Shown piece by piece: positions 9,075 to 17,392 of a stretch of DNA of 64,000 nt. This stretch comes from CPC320 sp002336405 (lineage in GTDB: Bacteria; Pseudomonadota; Alphaproteobacteria; Rhodobacterales; Rhodobacteraceae). Within the stretch, counting starts at the first letter, position 1, and every line of letters begins with the position of its first letter. A program made the position numbers and the translations under genes. Under the pieces are notes generated by a model. The model was not told the DNA's origin. It saw only the letters and a list, made by a program, of their open reading frames with translations, and ran no database searches. The DNA lies in the NCBI GenBank assembly GCA_949372595.1, contig CASIAN010000042.1:1-64000 (forward strand). The letters are read 5' to 3'.

Positions 9075-9989
9075 ATGCGTGACCCTGATAGCCGCGCCGG
9101 TAACAAGTTGATTCGGCTGCCGCGGTGGCTGACGTCTGAACACCCGTTTCCGTGGTTGTTTCCAGCGTCGGCGATGTTGATTGTATTTGGTCTTTATCCG
9201 GTCTTGTATTCCCTGTGGCTATCGATGTTCAAACGCAACCCAGCGACGCGGATCGAGACGTTTCGCCCCTCTTGGAATTGGAGCAAAGTGTTCGCAGATG
9301 ACCGGGTGATCGATGCGGTGTCTGTCACGTTGACCTATACTTTTATCGCATTGACGATTCAGTTGGTGCTGGGTTTGGGGATCGCGTTATTGCTTGATTC
9401 CGACCGAAAAGGCTTTGGTCTGTTGAGGTCTTTGATGATTTTGCCGCTTGTGGTGCCACCGGCGGTCACAGGAATGATGTTCTTGTTGATGTATGACGGT
9501 TCTTTCGGCGTGATTAGTCATATGCTCTATGGTTTGGGCCTGCTGTCTCCAAGCACGCCTATTTTGGCTGGTGGAACCTCTGCACTATGGGGGGTTATCA
9601 TTGCGGATGTCTGGCAATGGACCCCGTTTATGGTACTGATAATGCTGGCGGGTTTGCGCGCGTTGCCCAAAGACCCGTTTGAGGCCGCAGCGATCGACGG
9701 GGCGACGGATATGCAGGCCTTTTTTAGGCTAACCCTGCCGATGATGTCAAAAATCATTGCTCTGGCGGTGCTGATCCGGGGCATCGATTTGTTTCGCATC
9801 TATGACTATATCAAAGTGATGACCGATAGTGGGCCGGGCACTGCAACCGAAACGCTGACCGCCTATGCAGGTACAATCTATTTCAAGAATGCGGACTTTC
9901 CCTATGCCTCAACTGTGGCCCTGTTTACGTTGATCTTGGTTGTTATCATCGCAAACCTGTTCATCAAGATTTTCAAGGTGCGGTTCTGA
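9075..9989 (+). CDS. ABC sugar transporter permease (MalF/UgpA type)
   Basis: An inner-membrane permease of the carbohydrate CUT1 type, about 304 residues with six expected membrane segments; the first is LFPASAMLIVFGLYPVLYSLW. The cytoplasmic EAA loop that docks on the ATPase reads EAAAIDGATDMQAFF...LPM. It would form the channel with the next permease. The start is uncertain: the ATG at 9075 gives a short hydrophilic leader but has no clear ribosome binding site, and a TTG at 9054 is the alternative. The following gene overlaps in TGATG, so the two permeases are translationally coupled. It is the first gene of the importer operon. Confidence 0.85.
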   Translation: MRDPDSRAGNKLIRLPRWLTSEHPFPWLFPASAMLIVFGLYPVLYSLWLSMFKRNPATRIETFRPSWNWSKVFADDRVIDAVSVTLTYTFIALTIQLVLGLGIALLLDSDRKGFGLLRSLMILPLVVPPAVTGMMFLLMYDGSFGVISHMLYGLGLLSPSTPILAGGTSALWGVIIADVWQWTPFMVLIMLAGLRALPKDPFEAAAIDGATDMQAFFRLTLPMMSKIIALAVLIRGIDLFRIYDYIKVMTDSGPGTATETLTAYAGTIYFKNADFPYASTVALFTLILVVIIANLFIKIFKVRF

Positions 9990-10879
9990 TGCATGATTCA
10001 ACGCTCAAACTGACGCTGCGCTATCTCGTATCGATCCTTATCGTTGGTATTTTTGTCTTCCCCATTGCCTGGTGGGGGCTGACGTCGGTCAAGCCGATTT
10101 CTGCTGTGTTTGATAAAGACCGGATTGTGGTATTTGATTTTGAGCCAACCCTTGAGAATTACCGCGTGACGGTGCTGGGGTATTCCAAGCGTGGGTCCAA
10201 AGAGGACGGAAAAACGTTGATGGGAACCAGCGGCAATAATTCATACGATGGCCGCTCGTCGATCGTGTCGTCGGTTATCGTGGCTGTCGGTTCGACACTG
10301 ATAACAACGATTTTTGCATTGTTGGCGTCATACGGCCTGTCGCGTATGCGGTTTTGGGGCAGCCAGGGGTATCTCAATTGGATATTGTCACAGCGGTTTT
10401 TGCCGCCGGTGGCGATTATTGTGCCTTTGGTGTTCATTTTTCATGATATGGGCCTGCGCGATACTCATGCAGGGCTGATTATCGCGCATACTTTAATCAA
10501 TATTCCCATCGCAGTTCTACTGCTGAAGTCCTTTATGGATGACATTCCTATTGATATCGATCAGGCGGCAATGATTGACGGCGCAACGCGCTTTCAGTGC
10601 TTCTGGATGGTGATTTTACCGATGGTCAAAGGGGGGCTCGCTGCGACGGCGGTGCTGTGCTTTGTCTTTTCCTGGACCGAATTTTTACTATCATTGTTTT
10701 TGACAAGTTCTATCCGAACAATCCCGGTTAAAATAACGACCTATGTCACCTCGACCGGATCTGAATGGGGTTATATTTCCGCACTCGGCACATCTGCGAT
10801 CCTGCCGAGTTTTATTTTTATTCTATTGGTTCAACGTCACCTGGTTCGCGGACTAACCATGGGGGCTATCAAGGATTGA
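9989..10879 (+). CDS. ABC sugar transporter permease (MalG/UgpE type)
   Basis: The second CUT1-type permease, 296 residues. The first membrane segment is at about 10-30 and the EAA loop reads DQAAMIDGATRFQCFWMVILPM. Between the first membrane segments it has a long hydrophilic periplasmic stretch (about residues 62-86, rich in Gly, Ser, Lys and Asp), longer than in typical MalG proteins. Its ATG overlaps the stop codon of the previous permease by one base. It would assemble with the first permease, the binding protein and the ATPase as a single importer. Confidence 0.88.
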   Translation: MHDSTLKLTLRYLVSILIVGIFVFPIAWWGLTSVKPISAVFDKDRIVVFDFEPTLENYRVTVLGYSKRGSKEDGKTLMGTSGNNSYDGRSSIVSSVIVAVGSTLITTIFALLASYGLSRMRFWGSQGYLNWILSQRFLPPVAIIVPLVFIFHDMGLRDTHAGLIIAHTLINIPIAVLLLKSFMDDIPIDIDQAAMIDGATRFQCFWMVILPMVKGGLAATAVLCFVFSWTEFLLSLFLTSSIRTIPVKITTYVTSTGSEWGYISALGTSAILPSFIFILLVQRHLVRGLTMGAIKD

Positions 10880-10930
10880 TGGGTGCGCAAGATGCCCGTT
10901 AATAATCGCTCAACAAGTGGAGGAAAAACC

Positions 10931-12454
10931 ATGAGCTTTAAGAGTTATGATAAGCAAACTTTCATTATCGACACTGCGAATGCTTATACGCAGCGGAAGA
11001 TTTCAAAACGTGATTTCCTGAGTAAAATGGGGATGGCCGGCATCGGCATGTCAGCTTTTGCAACTGGTGTTTTGGGTGGGGCGCGTCCTTTCCGGGGCAA
11101 TATGGCGCATGCCGCTGAGAATAACACGCCGGAAGATGTCGCGAAATTCCTAAAAGAAGCTGGTAAATCCTTTGCAGGGACAACGATCCGCTATACATCA
11201 GAGGCCACTCCGCCAACTGTTGTTCTCGATACACTCAAGGCTGAGTTTACCGAATTGACGGGGATCAATGTCGAGATCGAAATTGTGCCACTAGAGCAGG
11301 TCCTTGCGAAGGCGACACAAGACGTTCAGGGCCAGCTTGGCACATATGATATTTACTATCTGGATCAGGCCTGGACGTCGACTTTCTCTCGCGACACCAT
11401 TGATCCGGTGCAGTACTATAAAGACAAACCTGACCTTGCCATGCCGGGCTTTGATTTTGACGACTTCTCGAAGCCACTAGTTGAAGGTATTTGCGAGTAT
11501 GACAACAAATGGGTCGGCCTGCCGTTTGACATCCCGATCTTTACGCTGATGTATCGCAAGGATCTGCTTGAAAAGCACGGTATCGCCGTTCCGAAAACCT
11601 ATGATGACTTTACCGCTGCGGCGCAAATGATCACAGCAGCTGAAAAAGAAAACGGCATCTTTGGCACGGGCTGTCAGGCTAAATCTGGCCACTATTCTCT
11701 GGAATGTGACTGGACTCAGGCTGTCTGGGGACATGGCGGCTCAATTTTTGGCGCCGACAAAAAGTTCTCGGGCAACGATGCCGAGGGGGTTGCGGGCTTG
11801 CAATGGTATCAAGAGATGCTGCGCAATTCCCCGCCTAACTCTGTGGCATCAACTTGGGATGGCCAGTGGCAGATGGGCGCCTCTGGGCAGATTGCTTTGT
11901 GTCAGTCTTGGGCAGAATTCTTTCCAGGTTGGAATGCCGATGATTCCAAGGTCAAAGGCCTGTGGGAAATGGCGCATCCGCTGCAGGGTCCACATTCTTT
12001 GCGTGGTCGTGGCGATGTTGGCTTTGGTGAAATTCCAAACTGGGGCCATCAGGGTGGATCGAGTATTGCACTGTCGAAATATTCCAAGAATGCCGATGCT
12101 GCATGGTTGTTCCTGCAGTGGGCCTGTTCCAAGGATATTATGACCCGCTGTACTTTGGCCGGTGGATTTGCACCAATGCGGAATTCGTCCTATACAGATC
12201 CGCGGATTGTCGAGCGCAAAAACCGCGTTGGTGGTGGCACCACACGTCATCTTGATACGGTGCGCTGGACCATCGACAATGTGATGGCCTCTGAGCCGGA
12301 TCTGCCGATCTGGGCGGGCGTTGCAAACAATGAAATTCCGACCGAACTTGGTAAATTGGTGACTGGTCAGGATTACAATGGTGATGCCAAAGCGTGTATG
12401 GACCAGATTGCGAAACTGGTTGATGCCAAAGTTGAAGAAGCTGAACTGATCTAA
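10931..12454 (+). CDS. ABC transporter extracellular sugar-binding protein
   Basis: A 507-residue periplasmic solute-binding protein of family 1. The N-terminus has a Tat-like signal: SKRDFLSKMGMAGIGM resembles the twin-arginine motif with Lys for the first Arg, then an Ala/Gly-rich hydrophobic stretch ending near HAAENN. The mature part begins with FAGTTIRYTSEATPP and contains the family's aromatic and acidic pattern. It captures the substrate for the permease pair. The start is the ATG at 10931 with GGAGG about eight bases upstream; a longer frame from 10883 would bury this site. The 51-base gap to the permease gene and the strong hairpin after the stop suggest this gene is expressed above its neighbours, as is common for binding proteins. 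Confidence 0.88.
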   Translation: MSFKSYDKQTFIIDTANAYTQRKISKRDFLSKMGMAGIGMSAFATGVLGGARPFRGNMAHAAENNTPEDVAKFLKEAGKSFAGTTIRYTSEATPPTVVLDTLKAEFTELTGINVEIEIVPLEQVLAKATQDVQGQLGTYDIYYLDQAWTSTFSRDTIDPVQYYKDKPDLAMPGFDFDDFSKPLVEGICEYDNKWVGLPFDIPIFTLMYRKDLLEKHGIAVPKTYDDFTAAAQMITAAEKENGIFGTGCQAKSGHYSLECDWTQAVWGHGGSIFGADKKFSGNDAEGVAGLQWYQEMLRNSPPNSVASTWDGQWQMGASGQIALCQSWAEFFPGWNADDSKVKGLWEMAHPLQGPHSLRGRGDVGFGEIPNWGHQGGSSIALSKYSKNADAAWLFLQWACSKDIMTRCTLAGGFAPMRNSSYTDPRIVERKNRVGGGTTRHLDTVRWTIDNVMASEPDLPIWAGVANNEIPTELGKLVTGQDYNGDAKACMDQIAKLVDAKVEEAELI

Positions 12455-12471
12455 AAATAGATCTTTCCTCT

Positions 12472-12499
12472 AACCATCCGGACAAGTGTCCGGGTGGTT
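12472..12499 (+). terminator. Strong hairpin between binding protein and ATPase genes
   Basis: AACCATCCGGAC and the matching GTCCGGGTGGTT form a 12-bp stem (one G-T wobble) with a 4-base loop. There is only a weak downstream T stretch (ACCTTTTG). It is likely a partial terminator or mRNA-stabilising stem that favours the binding-protein transcript. Confidence 0.6.
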
Positions 12500-12590
12500 A
12501 CGACCTTTTGTGTCTGGCGCTTTTGCCGCCATCACCACTAAATCTGGGTGGGGTGTTTCCACCACAGAGTTTATAGAAGAGAATACGACC

Positions 12591-13667
12591 ATGGGCTCAG
12601 TCACAATTCAGAATCTGGTGAAGCGGTACGGCGGCCTTGAGGTCTTGCATGGGATCGATCTCACCGTTGAGGACGGCAAATTTGTGGTGCTTCTTGGGCC
12701 TTCGGGTTGTGGAAAATCGACGCTTTTGCGGATGATTGCCGGGCTTGAGACCGTGTCTTCGGGGGATATTGCGATTGGCGAACAACGCGTCAATGATATG
12801 CATCCCAAAGACCGAAATATTGCCATGGTGTTTCAAAATTATGCGCTTTACGCCCATATGAGTGTGCGTGAAAATATGGCTTTTTCGATGCGGCTGAAAA
12901 AGACTGCACAGGCCGAGGTTGATGAACGGGTGAATTGGGCGGCGTCGATTCTAAGCCTTGAGCCCTATCTTGATCGCTTTCCTAAAGAGCTCTCTGGCGG
13001 TCAGCGCCAGCGCGTTGCAATGGGGCGGGCGATTGTGCGCAATCCGGATGTATTTTTATTCGATGAACCGCTCTCTAACCTCGATGCGAAATTGCGCGTG
13101 CAAATGCGCAAAGAAATCAAAGAACTGCATCAACGGCTGAAAACCACCACGGTCTATGTCACCCATGACCAGATCGAGGCGATGACCATGGCCGATCAGG
13201 TGGTCATCATGCGCGATGGGGTGATTGAACAGATCGGCACGCCGCTGGATATTTATGACAATCCCGACAATCTGTTCGTGGCGCAGTTTATCGGCTCGCC
13301 GGGAATGAACCTTCTGTCTGGTGAGATTGTGCAAGGTGCGGGTGGAAAAATGTTCCAGACTGGTGATGTGACCTGTGAGCTTCCGCAGAACAGTGCAGCA
13401 ATGGTCGGTCAAAAAGTTCTCTACGGGATCAGGCCAGAACATTTGCAAGCGTCGATGCAGGGCAGTGGCCTGTCTGCGACAGTCACGGTTGTTGAGCCAA
13501 CCGGACCGGAGATTCATCTGTACGCCACATTGGCCGGACATGAAATCTGCGCGATTGCCCATCAGCGTCTTGATTGGAAGCCCGATGACGAGCTTAAGTT
13601 AAATCCGATGGTCGATCGTGTGCATCTGTTTGATGCCGAGACGAAGGTTGCAATCCCCGCGGGCTGA
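12591..13667 (+). CDS. ABC sugar transporter ATP-binding protein (UgpC/MalK type)
   Basis: A 358-residue MalK/UgpC-type ATPase that powers the importer. The Walker A motif is GPSGCGKST (about 37-45), the Q-loop VFQNYALY, the signature LSGGQRQR, Walker B VFLFDEPLSNLDAK and the H-loop VTHDQ. The C-terminal ~110 residues form the TOBE/regulatory domain (GIRPEH). I chose the ATG at 12591; a longer open frame starts at 12486 inside the hairpin region and is not credible. It is the last gene of the operon and the last gene of the sugar cluster. The pseudogene zone starts right after it. Confidence 0.92.
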   Translation: MGSVTIQNLVKRYGGLEVLHGIDLTVEDGKFVVLLGPSGCGKSTLLRMIAGLETVSSGDIAIGEQRVNDMHPKDRNIAMVFQNYALYAHMSVRENMAFSMRLKKTAQAEVDERVNWAASILSLEPYLDRFPKELSGGQRQRVAMGRAIVRNPDVFLFDEPLSNLDAKLRVQMRKEIKELHQRLKTTTVYVTHDQIEAMTMADQVVIMRDGVIEQIGTPLDIYDNPDNLFVAQFIGSPGMNLLSGEIVQGAGGKMFQTGDVTCELPQNSAAMVGQKVLYGIRPEHLQASMQGSGLSATVTVVEPTGPEIHLYATLAGHEICAIAHQRLDWKPDDELKLNPMVDRVHLFDAETKVAIPAG

Positions 13668-13879
13668 AAATCCCCTGTTTCTGAGGCGCTCGGCAAATGC
13701 TTATCAGATCGAAAGCCATCTCCTATACCCGCAGGCTTGCCTCACCACCAATTTTCTAAATTATCATCACTTTTGAGGCTTGGCCTGCTGGACAGTATTG
13801 GCTGGAAGCGCGTTGGCCTCACATATAAAGTGCTTGTGGGTGCGTGGACAAATGTTGCAGTCCCTCAGTCCCTCAGCCC

Positions 13880-14488
13880 TCAGGCCGTCTCTGTAAATGC
13901 CAGTGCCTTTGGGCACTTTCGTTTAGAGAGGGTACTGTTTTGAATGGCCAAGTCTTTACTTATAATAAGCAATGTGGGTCGCAGAAAGGTTTCCATAGCA
14001 TACACAAGCTGCGTGATTTCCTTTTCACCGGGTGATCAAGCGCAATGGGCTGCAGCGTTTCCTGCATCAGTTATTACACTAAGAATGTCATGTTCTTTCG
14101 TACCAATCCACCCGCCTAACAGCAGCTCCACCAACTTCCTATTAACCGTATGGGCTGCATCAATTCCTAGAACTTCAGTGCCACGATCAAGGGCGGCGCG
14201 TAGCCCACTGGTTGTAAGGATGTAGGCTTGACTGTTACAAACCGCATGCATTTCCTTAAAATTGCGTTGCAGTCGCGGATCAACCTTGCCAATTGATAGG
14301 AGCCAAGGGGGCTTTTTCCTATTCTCAGATCTTGGATACGTGACTTTTGTTCGAATATAATCATGTTGCACCTTACCAGTGTGATCATACCAAGCTTTGG
14401 TCTCGTCACTATTCCAACTGACTTCCAAATAGAAGATGGTTTCGCATCCTCGGCATTGCAGCAACGAATGATCGGAGCCGCCACTCAT
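13880..14488 (-). pseudogene. DUF4145 protein interrupted by an in-frame TGA
   Basis: The gene reads from the ATG at 14488 and shows a DUF4145 protein: an N-terminal CRGC pair, then GLRAALDRGTEVLG, KLVELLLGGWIG and the diagnostic GNAAAH. A TGA at 14036-14038 stops it two residues after AAH. The same frame then continues cleanly for about 50 codons (SPGEKEITQLVYAMETFLRP...) to a TGA at 13880-13882. That tail is just what the family has, with Trp expected at the stop, so a single TGG to TGA transition explains it. The molecular role of DUF4145 is not established; the domain is often near defence or mobile genes. An IS3 remnant starts about 50 bases upstream. Confidence 0.7.
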
Positions 14489-14598
14489 TTTCTTGCCATT
14501 TCGGTCTTCACTCTTTCATGCCGCTCAAACATTACTGGTCTAATCCCGGTTTGGTTCCGGCGTCTTTCGCGTAATATTTGCTATGAAAGAGCGAACCA

Positions 14599-14850
14599 AT
14601 GGCAAAGAGATATGCAGACGCGTTTTGGCCTGATGCTGTGCGGATTGCCACTACTCGTGGCGTAACGCGACCGCAGCTTTCATCAGATTTGGGGGGTGGC
14701 CAATCGACGCTGAGCAAACGGGGTCAACAGCATCAACACGTTGACCTGATGTCTGGGCTGCATGACCACGTGGAAAAGAAGAACACGCGCCTTCGCAAAG
14801 AAGTCCGCCTTCTGCGCGAGGAGAGGGAAGTGCTAAAAAATGCAGCAATC
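14599..14850 (+). pseudogene. IS3 OrfA (helix-turn-helix part of transposase), truncated
   Basis: The frame from the ATG at 14599 shows an IS3-type OrfA: DAVRIATTRGVTRPQLSSDLG is a helix-turn-helix and RLRKEVRLLREEREVLKNAA is the leucine-zipper-like coiled coil before the frameshift zone. After about 83 codons the family match ends and the sequence runs into OrfB material, so the natural end and frameshift site are deleted. Only the DNA-recognition half remains. Confidence 0.6.
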
Positions 14851-14879
14851 CAGAAACTTCAGCGTATTGCACAGCATTA

Positions 14880-15469
14880 TGGAATTACAGGCCATCTACA
14901 AAGGGCCAAACACCAGCAAGAAGCACCCTGAGCACCGCATGTATCCGTACCTGCTAAGAAAGCTACCAATTACGCAGCCCAATCAGGTTTGGTGCAGCGA
15001 CATCACCTACATCCCAGTCAAAAACGGCTTTCTGTGTCTGGTGGCGATCATGGATTGGGCGGCGCGCAAACTGCTGACTTGGCAGCTCTCAAATACGCTG
15101 GATGCTCGCTTCTGTGTTGAAGCGCTGGAGGAGGCTATTTCCCAATATGGCAAGCTGGAAATAATGAACACGGATCAGGGCAGTCAATATACAGGCTCGA
15201 GCTGGATCACAACTTTGACGGAAGCCAAAATCAAAATATCAATGGATGGCAGGGGCCGCTATCTGGACCACATCTTTATCGAACGGCTGTGGCGGTCGTT
15301 GAAACAGGCGGCCGTCTATCTGCATGAAATCACCGACGGTTTCCAAGCAAAACGGATCAGCGATAACTGGATTGGATTTTACAATTCTGAGCGCCCTCAC
15401 ACAGCGCTCGACAAAAGGACGCCGGACGCGGCATACTTTGTCCAAGTAAAGATGCGAAAAGCGGCATGA
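14880..15469 (+). pseudogene. IS3 OrfB transposase, N-terminally deleted
   Basis: The frame carries the DDE integrase core of IS3-type OrfB: CSDITYIPV (first Asp), MNTDQGSQYTGS (second Asp) and IFIERLWRSLK (Glu), ending in NSERPHTALDKRTPDAAY. All three catalytic residues are present. About 80 N-terminal residues, including the HTH_21 region before YKGPNTSKKHPEHR, are missing. The break lies between about 14848 and 14882, where OrfA sequence stops. A transposase without its binding region is presumed inactive. Confidence 0.65.
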
Positions 15470-15712
15470 ACAGAAAACTGCTACATCTTAGATCAGCCGC
15501 AAACCTGTCCTAAAAAGCACGACCACTTCAGAGCACTCAACGGGGGCATTCCGCACCCACTCAATAGTAGCATATATATAAATTATTGATTTATATGGTG
15601 TTTATTGTCACGGTCTGACACGATTCTAATTATTTACTTCGTGAGCAATTACGAATGGAACTATTGAAACTCAATAGTATAAATGCGTTAGTGAAAAGGC
15701 AATTGAAAGGTT

Positions 15713-16227
15713 TCAGACAACATGCTCGTAAAACGAGACATCAGCATCTTCCTTCACAAACACAAAGCCGACATCTAAAAATGATTGCTGACTGGTGATA
15801 TTGATGGACTTTATTTCAGCGTCAATAAATCGAACATTCGAATAAATCGTTTTAAAAAAAGATATAGCGTCCCTCAAACATCCTTTTGTCTTTCGCTGGC
15901 CTCTCATTTTAGGCGAAAGATTTATTGAAATAAGTGCTCTTTCACCTTCTGAATCCAAACGGACTATTGCGACTTTTTCATTTGTATTTTCATTTTCACA
16001 CACATCACAAGCAATCTGTTCGGATTTGTGAGTGATGAGGCAAACCAACCACTATGCCCATCCCACTCAACTAAATCAGTTGTATGTGACATCTGCCTTG
16101 TAAGTTCATCGTTTCGCCGATCAAATATATCTTTGCTGTCACTCTCGTTGGCTTTGCGTGTGTTAGGCACTTTTGCTTCACTCTCTTTCAAACTTGCGTA
16201 TTTGAACTGTGCCTTCAAGCGACTCAT
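15713..16227 (-). pseudogene. Frameshifted GNAT N-acetyltransferase
   Basis: Two overlapping minus-strand frames join into one acetyltransferase. The first (from the ATG at 16227) gives TRKANESDSKDIFDRRNDELTR...VEWDGHSGWF...LTNPNRLL. The second gives CENENTNEKVAIVRLD...ALISINLSPKMRGQ...CLRDAISFF...IDAEIK...NITSQQSFLDVGF. This is the order of the GNAT enzymes that acetylate amino-sugar nucleotides (pseudaminic or legionaminic acid type). The two frames meet near 16005-16020, where one frame change is needed. The acetyl-CoA loop also looks altered: RGQRKTKG where RGxGxG/A is usual. The sequence is AT-richer than its neighbours and lies between an IS3 remnant and the GlxA-type regulator, which suggests transferred and now decayed DNA. 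Sugar substrate inferred. Confidence 0.65.
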
Positions 16228-16337
16228 CCACTTATCAAAAAGGACTAGATCGATAAATTTAAATCGTTGTTTTTTGAATCATTTCACTACTGCGAACTCA
16301 ACACTACCGTTTCTTTATATACGCCAATCATTTCGAT

Positions 16338-17294
16338 CTAAGGCACCCTTCGCGTGAAACTGGGCGGAAAGCCAAATTCATCACGGTAATATTTGCTAAA
16401 GATACGGCGATTTGAAAATCCGGTTGCCAATGAAATTTCAAGGATTGACATAGAGGTATGCTCGATCAAAAGCCGCCCATGTTGCATTCGCAGCTTGCGG
16501 TAATAGGCTTTCGGTGATTGGCCCAAATGCGCCGCAAAAAGCCTTTCTGTCTGCCGGATGGAAAGGCCAATTCTGGTCGTGATATCCCGCAGCAAAAGCG
16601 GGTTCTCTAGATGATTTGACATGAGGCCCAAGGCTTGGCGCAGTTTTGGCGGGGCGCTGCGCAAGAATCCGGTCTGTTCGCGTGGCTGATCGGTATTTCC
16701 CATGCGTGGAAAGCTGATCATCAGATGCGCACAGAGCTGTTGGGTCAGTTCGTCGCCGACCTGCCTTTGAATGAAGGCAATCACCATATCCAACGTTGCG
16801 GCCTCGCCAGGGGTGCTGGTCACATGATTTGAAGTGACAAACAATGCGTCGCGCGCAGAAATATTGTGGTGGCGTTCGGCAAAGGCTGGCAATGTTGTCC
16901 AATGCACCGTCCCGGCCCCGTTTTGCAACAGACCTGCATCGGCCATTTTCCAGGCGGAACAACCGGTACCAAGGATTTCGGTACCGGCACGGTGAGCAAG
17001 CCGCAACAATTTTTGAATGTTACCCTGAGATTTGTAGGGTGAGCGCAACCCGCAACATAAAAACAGTGTCTGTGCGCGATCTGGTCCTTTAAGCGCCTGC
17101 AGACTGTCCGAAAAAGACAATTCACAGGTTACATCAAGCCCTATTTTTGAGGGTACTTGCCTCTCGGTGACAGAGCCAACTTCGATGCGCAATCTTGCTT
17201 TGGGTTTCACAGCCTTGAGCCTGTGCAGCGGCTCCAAAATGGCACCAAGCGACAGATGTGAGAACCCCGGAACCAGAACAATCAAAATGCGCAT
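16338..17294 (-). CDS. GlxA-family transcriptional regulator (DJ-1/PfpI + AraC HTH)
   Basis: A 318-residue regulator. The N-terminal ~170 residues are a DJ-1/PfpI-like domain (ILIVLVPGFSHLSLGAI...ILGTGCSAWKMADAGLL), and the C-terminal ~100 residues are a double AraC helix-turn-helix ending in ISLATGFSNRRIFSKYYRDEFGFPPS. Relatives (GbdR, CdhR, ArgR type) activate genes for quaternary amines, carnitine or arginine in response to the substrate. The start is the ATG at 17294 with AAGGAAG upstream; a longer frame from 17327 lacks a site. It diverges from the TauD-type dioxygenase gene with about 100 bases between them, the usual arrangement for an activator and its target. The ligand is unknown. 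Confidence 0.88.
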   Translation of the reverse strand: MRILIVLVPGFSHLSLGAILEPLHRLKAVKPKARLRIEVGSVTERQVPSKIGLDVTCELSFSDSLQALKGPDRAQTLFLCCGLRSPYKSQGNIQKLLRLAHRAGTEILGTGCSAWKMADAGLLQNGAGTVHWTTLPAFAERHHNISARDALFVTSNHVTSTPGEAATLDMVIAFIQRQVGDELTQQLCAHLMISFPRMGNTDQPREQTGFLRSAPPKLRQALGLMSNHLENPLLLRDITTRIGLSIRQTERLFAAHLGQSPKAYYRKLRMQHGRLLIEHTSMSILEISLATGFSNRRIFSKYYRDEFGFPPSFTRRVP

Positions 17295-17392
17295 AGCGTC
17301 TTCCTTTGTGTTTATGTCGCCTTTCAATACCCTTTTAACGCGAGTCTTATCCTAGGTGTCATATATTGCAATTAGGAATTTGGAGACATGCT

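Larger units (their letters stand above)
14536..15525 (+). mobile_element. Degenerate IS3-family element with internal deletion
   Basis: About 1.0 kb holding an OrfA and an OrfB of IS3 type. Candidate ends are TGGTC...GGTTTGG at 14536-14554 and, inverted, AAACCTGTCC...GACCA at 15501-15525; they match only partly. Complete members are about 1.2 kb, so about 0.25 kb is missing at the orfA/orfB junction. Not expected to move on its own. The exact ends are estimates. Confidence 0.55.
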
